From Diploptera punctata (Eukaryota > Arthropoda > Insecta > Blattodea > Blaberidae): a stretch of 64,000 nt of DNA. Below are positions 10,796 through 20,439 of this stretch, in pieces. Position 1 is the stretch's first letter. Each line of letters opens with the position of its first letter. The position numbers and the translations under genes are program-made. The DNA lies in contig JASPKZ010001598.1 of assembly GCA_030220185.1 (NCBI GenBank), positions 529,001 to 593,000 on the forward strand, written 5' to 3'. The notes beneath the pieces are model-generated. The model ran no database searches. It was given only the letters and a program-made list of their open reading frames with translations, and was not told where the DNA came from.

Positions 10796-10958
10796 AATGG
10801 AAGAGAATTGGTGAGAGAGGAATTCCTTGCAGATAGATCTTTGAGTTCAGTTACGCCATTCTCTATAGCCGACATACTAATGACAAGAAGTCAAGAATCA
10901 CTACAGACCCAAGATCAAGCCTGGGACATGACAAGGAAAACAGCTGGAAAAATACACG
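10796..10958 (+). CDS. bap: bagpipe (NKX3-2 type) 5' coding exon with EH1/TN motif; start not resolved
   Basis: This open stretch encodes TPFSIADIL at 10853-10879, the EH1/TN motif that recruits Groucho-type co-repressors and sits near the N-terminus of NK2/NK3 homeodomain proteins. It is preceded by SSV and followed by an acidic and Gln-containing tail, then by ACG|GTAAGC, a strong splice donor with the exon ending at 10958. One base is left over at the exon end (intron phase 1), which matches the acceptor at 39811 and builds a GAT (Asp) codon. The frame is open back to a TGA at 10793-10795, but no in-frame ATG lies between that stop and the motif. The true start must therefore be in an upstream exon (one candidate is given separately) or be hidden by a sequence error. 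The ORF lies in single-copy-looking sequence just after a repeat. EH1 identity is seen; assignment to bap rests on the motif plus phase match. Confidence 0.75.
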
Positions 10959-11029
10959 GTAAGCAATGTACCTACAATAATTACACTGACATATAATTAA
11001 TATAAAATTATAGAATATACACCTGAAAG

Positions 11030-11825
11030 GTCCGTCTCCTCAACTTAATTAATAATTTAACTGTAGCGCTTTCGGGACTTGTCCCCATCATCGGCAGGAT
11101 TCAAAACTGGTGTTTCACTGAAGATCTGGTAGAGGGGGTTGCATGTATTGGGTTCGTTTTCGTTTATCAGGCTGTCGTTGTGAGTTTCTTTCATGATTTA
11201 CATCTCTTCGAGTACGTTTATCTTCGCTGGATTATTTTCTCTGTGCATTACTGTTAGGGTTGTTTCCAAAATTGTTAACAGGCGATGTCATTCAGGGATA
11301 ACGGGCTTGGATTAGCGTGATGTTCCCTTCTGTAGTGTGAATGAAGTCTCGAATAATGTTCTTTGAATAGGATGTTTAAACTACCTGTTGGTCCTTCCTA
11401 TATAAATCTTGTTGACAGTCCTTACATGTCATTTTTATAAACTCCTGTGACGTTGAAAATGTTATTTTCTTCAATGTTATTGGTTATGATGTTGGTTAAT
11501 TTGTTATTGGTTCTGCATGCTATTTTTACGTTTTTATCGGCTTTCTTTAGTGCATTGGCTAATTTTGTCGTTTCTTTTCCTGTGTATGTAAGTGTTATCC
11601 ATGTTTTCTTCTTGTTGTCAGATTATTTTTCTAGTTTAGTTATGTTGGTTATGTTGTTCTTCCTTTTTTTGTTTTTTTACGAGCTTATCTATGAATTCTT
11701 CATTATAGCCATTGGTTTTTGCCATATACTTAATGTAGTTGAGTTCTTGGATATAATTGTCTTTGCTTAATGGGAGTTTCAACATTCTACTGACTAAGCT
11801 ATTAAATGTACTAATTTTCTGTTGA
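11030..11825 (-). pseudogene. Penelope-like element ORF, linker plus GIY-YIG, minus-strand half
   Basis: From 11825 leftwards it reads FNSLVSRMLKLPLS, YIQELNYIKYMAKTNGYNEE and KNVKIACRTNNKL, then TGVYK (start of GIY-YIG). It continues with frameshifts and stops through the endonuclease to the conserved end GTSPESATVK at about 11070. The reverse transcriptase itself is missing. Confidence 0.75.
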
Positions 11826-11828
11826 AAA

Positions 11829-12214
11829 GCAAAGGAGTTTATAAACTGACATGTAAGGACTGCAACAAATTTTATATAGGAAGGACAAACAGGAATTTTA
11901 ACATCAGATTCAAAGAACATTTTCGAGACTTCATTCACGCAGAAGGGAAATCAAGCTATGCAAAACACGTTATCCATGAATGACATCGCATGTTAAATAT
12001 TGAAAACACCCTAACAGTAATGCACAGAGAAAATAATCCAGCGAAGATAAACGTACTCGAAGAGATGGAAATCATGAAAGCAGCTCACAACGACAGCCTG
12101 ATAAACGAAAACGAACCCAATACATGCAACCCCCTCTACCAGATCTTCAGTGAAACACCAGTTTTGAATCCTGCCGATGATGGGACAAGTCCCGAAAGCG
12201 CTACAGTTAAATGA
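11829..12214 (+). pseudogene. Penelope-like element GIY-YIG endonuclease, plus-strand half
   Basis: KGVYKLTCKDCNKFYIGRTN followed by FNIRFKEHFRDF (11831-11945) is a GIY-YIG nuclease N-terminal half with the GVY and FYIG motifs, the following Arg and the EH pair. A TGA near 11980 breaks the frame. The C-terminal part at 11990-12211 (MLNIENTLTVMHREN to ATVK) is open. The copy at 25021-25690 is very similar. Confidence 0.8.
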
Positions 12215-12394
12215 TTAATTAAGTTGAGGAGACGGACCTTTGAGGTGAATATTCTATAATTTTATATTAATTTTGAATAAACCTCAACGGAACACATCAT
12301 GAATATTATAAAAGTTCACTGACATATAGTTATGAAAATTCAGACAGATGAGTAGGGAAAAGAAAAAAAGAAAAAAAAATAATAATAGATATTG

Positions 12395-12830
12395 TCATCG
12401 GTTGATTAATGTCTTTGACATCGTCCGATTCCTCATAGCCAATTTTGTCGGTCCATCCAATCTCCTGGTTGTAGATGTTTCTCCTTCATGTATAGGCCTA
12501 AATATATTCCCTGACTCCAAGAAGTTTTAGGTCTTCATCTACCTCGTCTTCCCTCAGGTTTCCATTCCAAAATTCATTTTGGTGGCCGATCCTCTTCCAT
12601 TCGCTGGGCATTTTAATTAATATAATCTAAAATATTGTCTTCAATCTTCATTTTCTCCCTTATAACTGAGTTTCTAATTTTTCTCTTCTTGAAATTAGTC
12701 TTGCTGCCCTTCGTATAAAATCCACTTCCGTTGCCAAAAGATACTTGTTTTTGTTGTTAATGGCCAAAGTTCTGCTCCATAAGTAATTACGCTTCTAACA
12801 ATTGTATGATATATATATTAATTTTATTTT
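12395..12830 (-). pseudogene. LINE C-terminal fragment
   Basis: The minus strand reads VITYGAELWPLTT (end of the RT thumb), then KMPSEWKRIGHQNE, DEVDEDLKLLGVRE and WTDKIGYEESDDVK in shifting frames. This pattern is typical of the C-termini of insect RTE-like LINEs; frameshifts are many. Confidence 0.6.
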
Positions 12831-12914
12831 TATTACTTATTTTTTATCCTGCAATATTCCATTGAGGCAAGCATTGCAAAATTGTCTTTATTATTTATAT
12901 GTCTTATTTCCTCT

Positions 12915-13452
12915 TGATAACTTCTTCTTCTTCTTCCGAATGCAGTATTGGGTGATGATGCCCGTTCTGCGACTACAAAAACTGATCTTTCCATCGGTTG
13001 AAGGGTCTTCCGAGGTCTCTTTTGCCTTTAGGGTTGAGGTGGTAAATCATCTTTGGTAAACGGGAATTTCACATTCTCTGGACGTGTTGGAACCATTTAA
13101 TCTGATAATTTTGTATATGTTCAACCATTTCCCTACCTTCCACTGCATCCTTATCTCATCTCCTGTAGTCTTTCGAGTATTTAAAGATTTCCCCATTATA
13201 GGTTACCGGCCTATAGTTGGGTAAGTCCAGTGGTGGGGTTGCCACCTCAATGCCTCTTGGACAGGCATGCTTTTCTGTAGGGGATGCTCCCTTAGCTTTG
13301 AAGTTTCTCCTTCTCCGCAAGGCAGCGGTTCCTCTCTCTTTCCCTGAGTGAGGGTAGGGTGCCTCTTCCGCCAAATCTGCCGTATTAAGGGTATCCCTCT
13401 CCGCCTTCATTGCCGTTGAGGTCTTCACCGTTCCATGGCAAGGGGTCCTCAC
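12915..13452 (-). mobile_element. RTE-E LINE, internally deleted: 5' UTR joined to 3' end
   Basis: On the minus strand, 13452-13160 is GC-rich 5'-UTR-like sequence (CCATGGAACGGTGAAGACC..GGCATTGAGGTGGC). It passes directly, at about 13150, into the RT C-terminus (GEIRMQW-like, then MVEHIQN, YHLNPKGK and LGRPFNRW), and ends in (GAA)n at 12925. The 3' half without this 5' UTR occurs alone at 30961-31230. All of endonuclease and RT is missing. Confidence 0.65.
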
Positions 13453-13574
13453 ATGTTATAACTTCCATTATTATTTATTTTAATTCATAAATATATTATC
13501 TTACATGATTTCATTGTTTCTCCAGTCTCGAATATTACATTTTATATTTTGTTTTCTTCATATTCAAAATTCTA

Positions 13575-13745
13575 ATTAATTTGCGATAGGCAGGACATGC
13601 GAGACGAATGAGGAATGAATAAAAGGCATTCATAATTTCTGTTGGAAAGCCAGAAGGAAACCGTCTAATACGTAGGTCAAGAATGAGGTGCGAATAACAT
13701 TAACCTTGATTTTAGGAGATGAACATCTCCGGGAAAAAACAAGAT
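13575..13745 (+). pseudogene. RTE-A LINE C-terminal fragment
   Basis: GGCAGGACATGCGAGACG..GGAATGAATAAAAG..GTTGGAAAGCCAGAAGG encodes, with stops, the RWAGHxxRMxNE..VGKPEGxR..RSRMR region seen intact at 33400-33560. Confidence 0.7.
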
Positions 13746-13921
13746 AAGTCACTTTTTTTTCTCATTTTTTCCCCTTAATGGATACTGTTCTTTATGCCGC
13801 TTGATATGGTAAAAACAATATAGCCTAAGTCAATTCTTCATTCTATGAGCTATAATAGACCATTTTTATTTTATGTAAGTCTGAAAGGTAGGACATTTAT
13901 TGGGGAATATATATAGGCCTA

Positions 13922-14908
13922 CAGTAAAACCTGTCTTAGCCGGAACCTTTATAAGAAGGAAACCTGTAGAGAAGGAAAAAAATCTCCAGAACGGTACGAT
14001 ATTATATGTAAAATCGTCCTGTATAAGCCGGAAATCTTCATAACGTGGACACGGAATGGTTTTTAAAGTACCAATAGTTAATTTTTACCTCAGTAAGACA
14101 GAAAATTATTCTTAAGCACGTTCTAATTACAGTATTAATGACCACATGTTGGGGAAAATTCTATATATGACAATAATGCATTATATCGTTTTACCTTCAT
14201 GTATTGGCATTGTATTGCGGGGATACCCTTGCTTATGTGTGACAGCGGGGAATCCCTCACTTTTCCTTGCCTGCTTACGTTACCTGTGAGGGAGTTGGGG
14301 AACTCTTCAGTCATCCTGTAGTTGAGTTCCTTCTCGCTTTTGTGTAATAAAGTTGTTTTGTATTGCCCTGCAAACTGTACTGTGTTACATACACTATTTT
14401 GTCTGTATTTCAGTCAATACGTTATGTCTTTATAGCGTGCATGTAAAACCCTTACACTGCGTGAGAAAATTCAGGTTTGTAATTTGGGAACCCTTTATTG
14501 TATTGTAAGCCTATGTTTTCCCTTTACAGAGATTTAGGCGCTCTCCCCCTTCAGGGAAGGATTTGAACCATACTAATTTAGTTACACTTGTTATCGTATA
14601 GATGTCATTTTGAGTGGCCCGTGGTCAGCGTTTCGCCTCATACTGACATTCAGGAAATCAAAGTATTACTAGGACGGGAAAATTCGGTAAATTTTGCTTA
14701 AAGTCCCTCCCGGAGGACTTGCTCCTTGGATTTTTCCGTCCTAAAACATCCATCGACCCCGGCCGAGTTTGAACCCGCGACCCTTGGGACCAGAGGCAAG
14801 GAGCATAACCACTAGTCCACCGCGGGAACTCTTTATAAGAAGGAAAACTGCCAAGACGGAAATATATTTTAAGGAACCGTCATGTTCCTTCATAGACAGG
14901 TTTTATTG
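13922..14908. mobile_element. pogo/Tigger-like DNA element split by a SINE
   Basis: The left terminal repeat CAGTAAAACCTGTCTTAGCC and the right one (reverse) CAATAAAACCTGTCTATGAA are flanked by TA on both sides (13920-13921 and 14909-14910). Sub-terminal AAGAAGGAAAxCTG blocks are also inverted. The TA duplication and CAGTxxAACCT end fit pogo/Tigger-type Tc1-mariner elements. No transposase is seen. Confidence 0.65.
14499..14823 (-). mobile_element. SINE C (tRNA-derived) with 13-bp target duplication
   Basis: The target duplication is GGGAACCCTTTAT (14486-14498) and GGGAACTCTTTAT (14824-14836). Read on the minus strand, the head (CGCGGTGGACTAGTGG, then GGTCGCGGGTTCAAACTCGG) supplies A and B boxes. 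The body includes CTTTAAGCAAAATTTACCG and the tail ends near CTTACAATACAATAAAG. Related copies lie at 20045, 24544 and 41484. Confidence 0.85.
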
Positions 14909-14919
14909 TAAGTTATGTA

Positions 14920-14920
<1 letters not shown>

Positions 14921-14973
<53 letters not shown>

Positions 14974-14975
14974 TA
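14921..14975. repeat. (TG)n(TA)n microsatellite
   Basis: About 17 bp of TG followed by about 32 bp of TA, directly beside the pogo-like element end. Confidence 0.95.
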
Positions 14976-15039
14976 TATATATATCTATTTTGTTTGAGCC
15001 AGTTTTCGACTTATCCATTTTTTTTCCTGGAATGAGTGG

Positions 15040-15150
15040 ATTAGGGAAGACTCGAAAACATTAACACAGATTAGTGACATATGGAGAGCTTATGTATACG
15101 CGGGAATGAACCTCGGGGTTCGATAAAGCCAGATAGTTAGTTAGTAGCAT
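15040..15150 (+). pseudogene. RTE-A LINE extreme 3' end
   Basis: ACATATGGAGAGCTTATGT..CGCGGGAATGAACCTC..GGTTCGATAAAGCCAG encodes the DIWRAYVxAGMNL end and carries the short GTTA-type repeat tail (TTAGTTAGTAG). Confidence 0.72.
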
Positions 15151-15510
15151 TTTTTTTAATTCACGCCATTGCAAAATTTAATACTTCGGATTCCGCATTA
15201 GGCAGATAGAAGCGTTAATGTGGTCTATTCTCAATTTACGCACCACTTCAGTAGCCTAGTGGTTTACTTCGGAATGGAAATAAAATCTTGGTCCCGTGTC
15301 GTAAATTTAAGGCACGTAAAATAATCACTCAAAACTAAAATAAAAAGTCTCTCCGAGCAAATTTCGTCAGCCAGCCTTTTTCCGCCCAACTTCGAATGCT
15401 AATGACCTGTGCTATCAAGAATCGTGGTTAATTGAAAAACTTCCTAACATGCATATTAGCTATTTTCATGACCTATAAGGAAAAGTGGGAAGAAAAAAAT
15501 GCATTAATAA

Positions 15511-16043
15511 CACTGGTCAACATGATTTTTGTCTCATGAGTACCAATAGTTGTACTTAATGCAGTCTTTTTATTGTCTTTTCAAATATGTATTCGGAATT
15601 TCTCCATCATCCACAGTTTTTTTTTATTTCAATTTCAATTAATGGATTAAAATATTTTTTTAATAAACGTTTTTTCGTCCATTTGTCCATTGTAAAATAA
15701 AACTAAATGAGCTAACTCAGAAGAGTTCAGCTATGGAAAAGAGATATCAAGACAAATGGAATCCTAATATGCTGGCCGATTATTGTTGGACCATCAAGAG
15801 GGATGCTCCACAGGCGAAATACAGCAGAAAATGTAATTTCTTACTTTCTAGGTGAGTCCGAATGTTCGAATATTGTGTAGTTACGAATGTAGAAAATATT
15901 AAACTGTTTGAAATTATAAACTCCTCTCTCTCGGAAACCTTGCGTGACGGAGAAAAACCGATATCATATTTGAATTCAGGAGAAAAAATACAATCACATA
16001 TTTTTCTTTCTGAGACAAAAAAAATATTTTTTGTTGCTCAGTG
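15511..16043 (+). mobile_element. element Q, copy 1 (inverted-repeat element with conserved peptide)
   Basis: Begins CACTGGTCAACATG and ends TTGTTGCTCAGTG, a degraded inverted pair. At 15735-15855 it encodes MEKRYQDKWNPNMLADYCW and KRDAPQAKYSRK, the same peptide as copies at 49763 and 58219. The family is unknown to me; see copy 2 for the best ends and ORF. Confidence 0.65.
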
Positions 16044-16049
16044 TAATTA

Positions 16050-16615
16050 TTCTATATTCTACTATAAAAAGATCTCTGACTTTATGGAGAAATGCGAAGT
16101 TCTTTAAATTTCTTTATATCTACTGTCAAGCCTATAAGATAAGCCTCTTCTTGCAGGTTTATAATTTGAAAGTAGCGAACAGCTTGATAATTTAATACAT
16201 GGTGCCAGACATATCTGCAACCGTGTTCATTTGTTTACAGTTTAAGAATCCTGGAGTATATAGACATAAGTTACTGTTTCTGAGGATTTATTAAGAGGCT
16301 CTATTAGCAAGTCTGATGCAAAAAGAAATATAACTGAATTAAAAAAGTTGATTGTTTTAACATTCCCGGGTCTTGTTGGAAACGGAAACAACAGATCATT
16401 TTAAATGAAAACATTTTTCATGCTTCAAATTTCTTTCGACGCAAAAGAAACATCAAAGTATAAGCGTGGAAAGAAAAATCAATCTGCACGTTTATTGGAG
16501 TTTAACAACTGAATTACTAGTTAACGATTTGTCTAATTCTATCGGTCCATCCCACAAGTCTCAGCGTCAGAGAGCGATTATAAAATCAAATATAAAACAC
16601 GAATTTTGAAGAAAT
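16050..16615. other. no feature recognised
   Basis: I find no gene, RNA or shared repeat here. Confidence 0.5.
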
Positions 16616-16620
16616 AGACA

Positions 16621-16670
16621 TAATAATAATAATAATAATTAATAATAAATATAATAATAATAAACTTAAT
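16621..16670. repeat. (AAT)n microsatellite
   Basis: Imperfect AAT trinucleotides. Confidence 0.9.
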
Positions 16671-16865
16671 GTCACCAAGTTGTCATTACGACATTTCTGG
16701 TATTCTCTCCTGGAATAGTGTATTTGTAACCCTGGAAAGTGTAGTTACGGCTGCCCCGATGATAGCCCATGTAACGTATAAAGATGCACTAGGAGATGCC
16801 TTAATCTAAACTTAATCTAACGAAGCGTACATGATATTGATGATAATGATGACCAGATTGTGTTT

Positions 16866-17022
16866 GGGGACTGTTTGGACCTTAAAGTTTCCTGACATTT
16901 GTCTTACAGGTGAGGGAAAACCGCCAAAAGTACTTCATCCAGGAAACTCTCCCGACTGTGGATCGAACTCGGGCCCGCTGCGTGAGAAAGCAGCACTCTA
17001 TCTCGAGACCACAGCGATGGAC
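16866..17022 (-). mobile_element. SINE A, 5' half
   Basis: Reverse of the SINE A head and body: CTTACAGGTGAGGGAAAACC, then GATCGAACTCGGGCCCGCTG (B box), then TCTCGAGACCACAGCG (A box). It abuts an (AAT)n tract on the head side. Confidence 0.75.
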
Positions 17023-17083
<61 letters not shown>

Positions 17084-17170
17084 GGGCCTATAATAATAAT
17101 AATTAAATAACACTAATAATAATGACAATAACAATAATAAAAATAAAAATGAAATAATAGTAATAAAACC

Positions 17171-17239
<69 letters not shown>

Positions 17240-17240
17240 G
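17023..17240. repeat. (AAT)n microsatellites in two blocks
   Basis: 17023-17100 and 17173-17240 are near-pure AAT arrays separated by AAT-like degenerate sequence. The asparagine/isoleucine/tyrosine open frames across them are artefacts of the repeat. Confidence 0.95.
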
Positions 17241-17349
17241 CGAAAATTGCAATAATGATGAAGCAGACGAACAAAAAAATCATAGGCCTAACACTAATGA
17301 TGAAATAACAGTAGGCTAATTAAATAAGAGTGACAGGCTAATGGCATTT

Positions 17350-17690
17350 TTTCTTAGGAATATTCCACAATAAAGAGGTTCTCCTATAACCCAAAGTGAT
17401 TTTTGTCGCCAGAAGTTTCTATTTACTACATATTTTTCCCTAAGAGCCCTTGTTTGCATAGGCATACTCCTCACTCCATGCTTACACAATTATCTAGGAC
17501 TACATCGTCTTTCCCTCATCATCATCAGTCTCAAGGATTAGATCATGTGACCTGTTCCGCTCTTACAGAGAAATTGGTCTACCTCTTCATTGGTCTCTCC
17601 CCTCTATCTGTCTCTATTCCCTTTAGGGGAAGAAGCTCTTCTTCAGAATACGGTATTCTGATATCCGCAATATAGGGCCTACTATTATAG
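17350..17690 (-). pseudogene. LINE C-terminal remnant
   Basis: GAATATTCCACAATAAAGAGG..ACCCAAAGTGATTTTTGTCGCC matches 19800-19865, where the minus strand reads a NLWRQITLG-like LINE end. Heavily decayed. Confidence 0.45.
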
Positions 17691-17699
17691 TTTTCTCTG

Positions 17700-18255
17700 A
17701 TATTCTTTTATTTTGGTATTTAAGTTGAATTAGTTTTATTGAAGGGTATAAAAATTAACCAGGTAAGTAATTTTTTGTCGAAATGGAGTTTGAGGAGTCA
17801 TTAGATTCTCCGTGGAAAGCACTATTTGGAACTCATGGTCCTAGTCATCTCTCAAACCGTTGCAATCAGAACAAGAACAAGAAGAAGAAGAAAATGTTCA
17901 GGCTATACAATGTGACAGTTCACTGATAATTTGATCAATGTATAAATTAAAACCCTTGTTAAATTCGCAGGATTACTAAACTATCACGACCCTTATTTCC
18001 GAACCCTTTTATTCTCAGTGTAATCTACCTACATCATATTTAAAGCTGCGATACAATGTATTTTGTGCAACAATTTTTGAAATAGTGTTATTGGTGTTGA
18101 ATAAGCTTCTAGTATCAAGTTCTGCCACAAGATGGAGCATGCATGTACTTCAACAATCTTCAATACCAAGTTTTATCAAAAGATGGTCTAATAATTTACT
18201 TCAGTTGTTTCCTGAATAATATGATGTAGGCAAACAAATCAACTGTTGCCAAAAA
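17700..18255. other. no feature recognised
   Basis: I see no coding or repeat signal. Confidence 0.45.
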
Positions 18256-18260
18256 TTGTA

Positions 18261-18380
18261 TAGTTTATACTAGCTAATACACGGCGTGCGCCGTTACGCC
18301 TAGTTTATACTAGCTAATACACGGCGTGCGCCGTTACGCCTAGTTTATACTAGCTAATACACAGCGTGCGCCGTTACGCC
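18261..18380. repeat. three exact-length 40-bp tandem units
   Basis: Units at 18261, 18301 and 18341 are each 40 bp. Units 1 and 2 are identical and unit 3 differs by one base. Each holds a GC-rich inverted motif, GGCGTGCGCCGTTACGCC, in AT-rich surroundings. Confidence 0.95.
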
Positions 18381-18384
18381 TAGA

Positions 18385-18700
18385 TAAATGAAAATTACGG
18401 TAATGTATTTATGTTTAGTTGAATAAGTAAAGGGAAAAATATTTATAAATTTATATTGTACTTATTTTTAGATAGGCTTATCCCGTGCTGATTACCTGGG
18501 GTTCCGCGGGAATCTATTTATCCCGATCTTCTTGGAATAAATGAGCTGAAAGACGAAAATTAATGTGTTTTTATATTTAGTTGAATAAGTAAAAGGGGAA
18601 ATAATTATAAATTTGTTGTATCGTAATTTGTTTGGATGCTCCGTGCTGATTACCCGGTGTCATGGGAATCTACTTATCTCGATCTTCTTGGCGTCAATGG
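18385..18700. repeat. two diverged ~160-bp tandem copies
   Basis: TTTAGTTGAATAAGTAAAGG..CCGTGCTGATTACC..GGGAATCTA..CGATCTTCTTGG occurs at 18413-18533 and again at 18578-18692. It follows directly on the 40-bp tandem array. Confidence 0.8.
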
Positions 18701-19009
18701 AAAGCAAAAACGGTTATTGTAAGTCATCCGTAAAAGATAAACTAATGCTGTCGCGGACTTTCATATTAATGTTGTGTATTTTTTATGGTTTAGGCAACGT
18801 AAGCCATTTAAGCGTCCAAAAAGCCACTTGTTTTATGTTGTGATTTTTAAGGGTAAAGGAGTTGAGTATTACAACTCTCTTATAGCCTAAAACCTTCCTG
18901 GGAAACTCCTGAACATTTTGAAAAAAATCCCTTCATAACCGGACGAACTGTATAGCAGCGCATAAAATATGAACAAACATTCACATTCACACACACACAC
19001 ACATAAGTT

Positions 19010-19235
19010 ATATCATATAATAAAAGTTAAAAATAAAGTAGAAGAAATTCAGAATTGTCAAAGCAATTGGTTACAACATGACCAACGAATGGATCCATCT
19101 CGTTTTCCTAAATTAGCATTACAATATCAACTTCAAGGACGTCAAGATAAAGGAAGACCAAAATTAAGATGGACTGAACAACCACATCTTGAGATATCAT
19201 AGGAACAGGCTCAAACGATCTGAGCCTAAGTAAGT
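19010..19235 (+). pseudogene. RTE-like LINE C-terminal fragment
   Basis: EEIQNCQSNWLQHDQRMD, then SRFPKLALQYQLQGRQDKGRPKLRW. This is the K/R-x-W-x-x-H-xx-RM ... GRP..RW pattern shared by all RTE-like C-termini in this window. Confidence 0.7.
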
Positions 19236-19384
19236 TCAAGTTGATATTTTTTGTGTTCAGTAGATCCAACATTATATTAATTCAGAAAAATGTTTTGTCC
19301 GCCTGAATTTAAATTAGACAATGAGAGAGTTAAAAAAATGTATTGCACGACAAACGCCTAAAAGTATAGCCCTACCAGCCGACT

Positions 19385-19680
19385 GCTGATCTCTCATCAA
19401 TATATGCCATTCCCAGAGGCGGACGTTCATCCTGCTAGTAGGCCTATACTGCTAGGATGTGGTCAGAGTATCTAACCTCCTACCGGTAATAGCTGGTTTA
19501 ACCTGAAGCAGCTACTTATTATAGCTACCCAAATTCCTCATGATTCTGAGTGGATATCAGTCCAATCGAGACAGAAATTCCTTCACAAAATTTCTCCCCA
19601 CTTTGGGACTTTTAAACGAGGGCAGGTTCCTTAACTCTGCACCAGACAGATGCCTTAGACCTCTCTGCTAGGGCGCAGAT
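19385..19680 (-). mobile_element. tRNA-like SINE H
   Basis: The minus strand starts CGCCCTAGCAGAGAGGTCTA (A-box-like), then CTGCCCTCGTTTAAAAGTCC (weak B box), followed by GGAGAAATTTTGTGAAGG and an AT-rich body. Only one copy is seen here, so the family is inferred from the Pol III boxes. Confidence 0.45.
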
Positions 19681-19745
19681 TCACATTTAAGAAATTTATT
19701 CGGTGTTCTATCTTCTTCAATTTGGGTAAAAAATTATGACAATGA

Positions 19746-19747
19746 AG

Positions 19748-19792
<45 letters not shown>
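19746..19792. repeat. (AAT)n microsatellite
   Basis: About 45 bp of AAT. Confidence 0.95.
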
Positions 19793-19794
19793 TT

Positions 19795-19985
19795 TTTAAA
19801 ATTAAGAATATTCCACAATACAGTGTTTCTCCTTCAACCCAAAGTGATTTGTCGCCAGAGGTTCCTGTCTAGAGCATCTTCTTTCCTTCAGATCTCTAGC
19901 TTCCATACTTCTCCTCACTCCATCCATCCCACGTTCTCTACATCTGCCTCTTCCACTTCTTCCATTAGCTTTCCAGTTAAGGATA
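19795..19985 (-). pseudogene. LINE C-terminal remnant
   Basis: The minus strand reads a decayed ALDRNLWRQITLG..RNTVLW..IL pattern, similar to the DRxxWRxL ends of insect LINEs. Shared with 17350-17450. Confidence 0.45.
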
Positions 19986-20044
19986 ATAAAAATAAAAAAA
20001 TACAAAAATAATAAAAAATAATAATAAAAAAATAATAATCTTCT

Positions 20045-20435
20045 TGCAAGCCTATGTTTCCCTTAACAGAGATTTAGGCGCTCTCCCCCTACAGGGAAGA
20101 ATTTGAACCATATTAATTTAGTTACACTTGTTTTCGTATAGATGTCATTTTAGTGGTCCGTGGTCAGCGTTCCGCCTCATACTGACATCTAGGAAACCAA
20201 GATAGTATTAGAACGGGAAAATTCGATAAATTTTGCTTAGAGGCCTTTTCATTCAGGCTTAAAGATCTTTTACGAGCCTAAAAATCTCCACACTCGGGAC
20301 CCACGTCTTAAAGTCATGCCCGGATAACATGTTCCTTGGATTTTTGCATCCTAAAAAAATTAATTGACCACGACTGGGTTTGAACCTGTGTCCCTCGGAA
20401 CTAGACGCAAGGAACATAATCACTAGCCCACTGCG
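20045..20435 (-). mobile_element. SINE C, full-length-like copy
   Basis: The same head, body and tail as 14499-14823, with an extra CAGGCTTAAAGATCTTTTAC..TCCACACTCGGGACCCAC segment also present at 24760-24810, so this is the longer subtype. No clear target duplication because it abuts AT-rich simple sequence. Confidence 0.82.
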
Positions 20436-20439
20436 GCCT

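Larger units (their letters stand above)
10996..12316. mobile_element. Penelope-like element, inverted dimer with 12-bp target duplication
   Basis: CACTGACATATA occurs at 10984-10995 and again at 12317-12328, exactly bracketing the block. The left part (about 10996-11825) is on the minus strand and the right part (about 11829-12316) on the plus strand. Both ends carry the same terminal sequence (AGGTGxATATTCTATAATTT). The pairing of a linker peptide (FNSLVSRMLKLPLS..YIQELN) with a GIY-YIG endonuclease is characteristic of Penelope-like retroelements. Confidence 0.8.

Noticed and set aside
17023..17134. Long Asn-, Ile- or Tyr-only open frames
   Set aside because: They are translations of (AAT)n arrays. 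The same applies to frames at 26281-26671, 28806-29234, 57032-57232 and 62003-62672.
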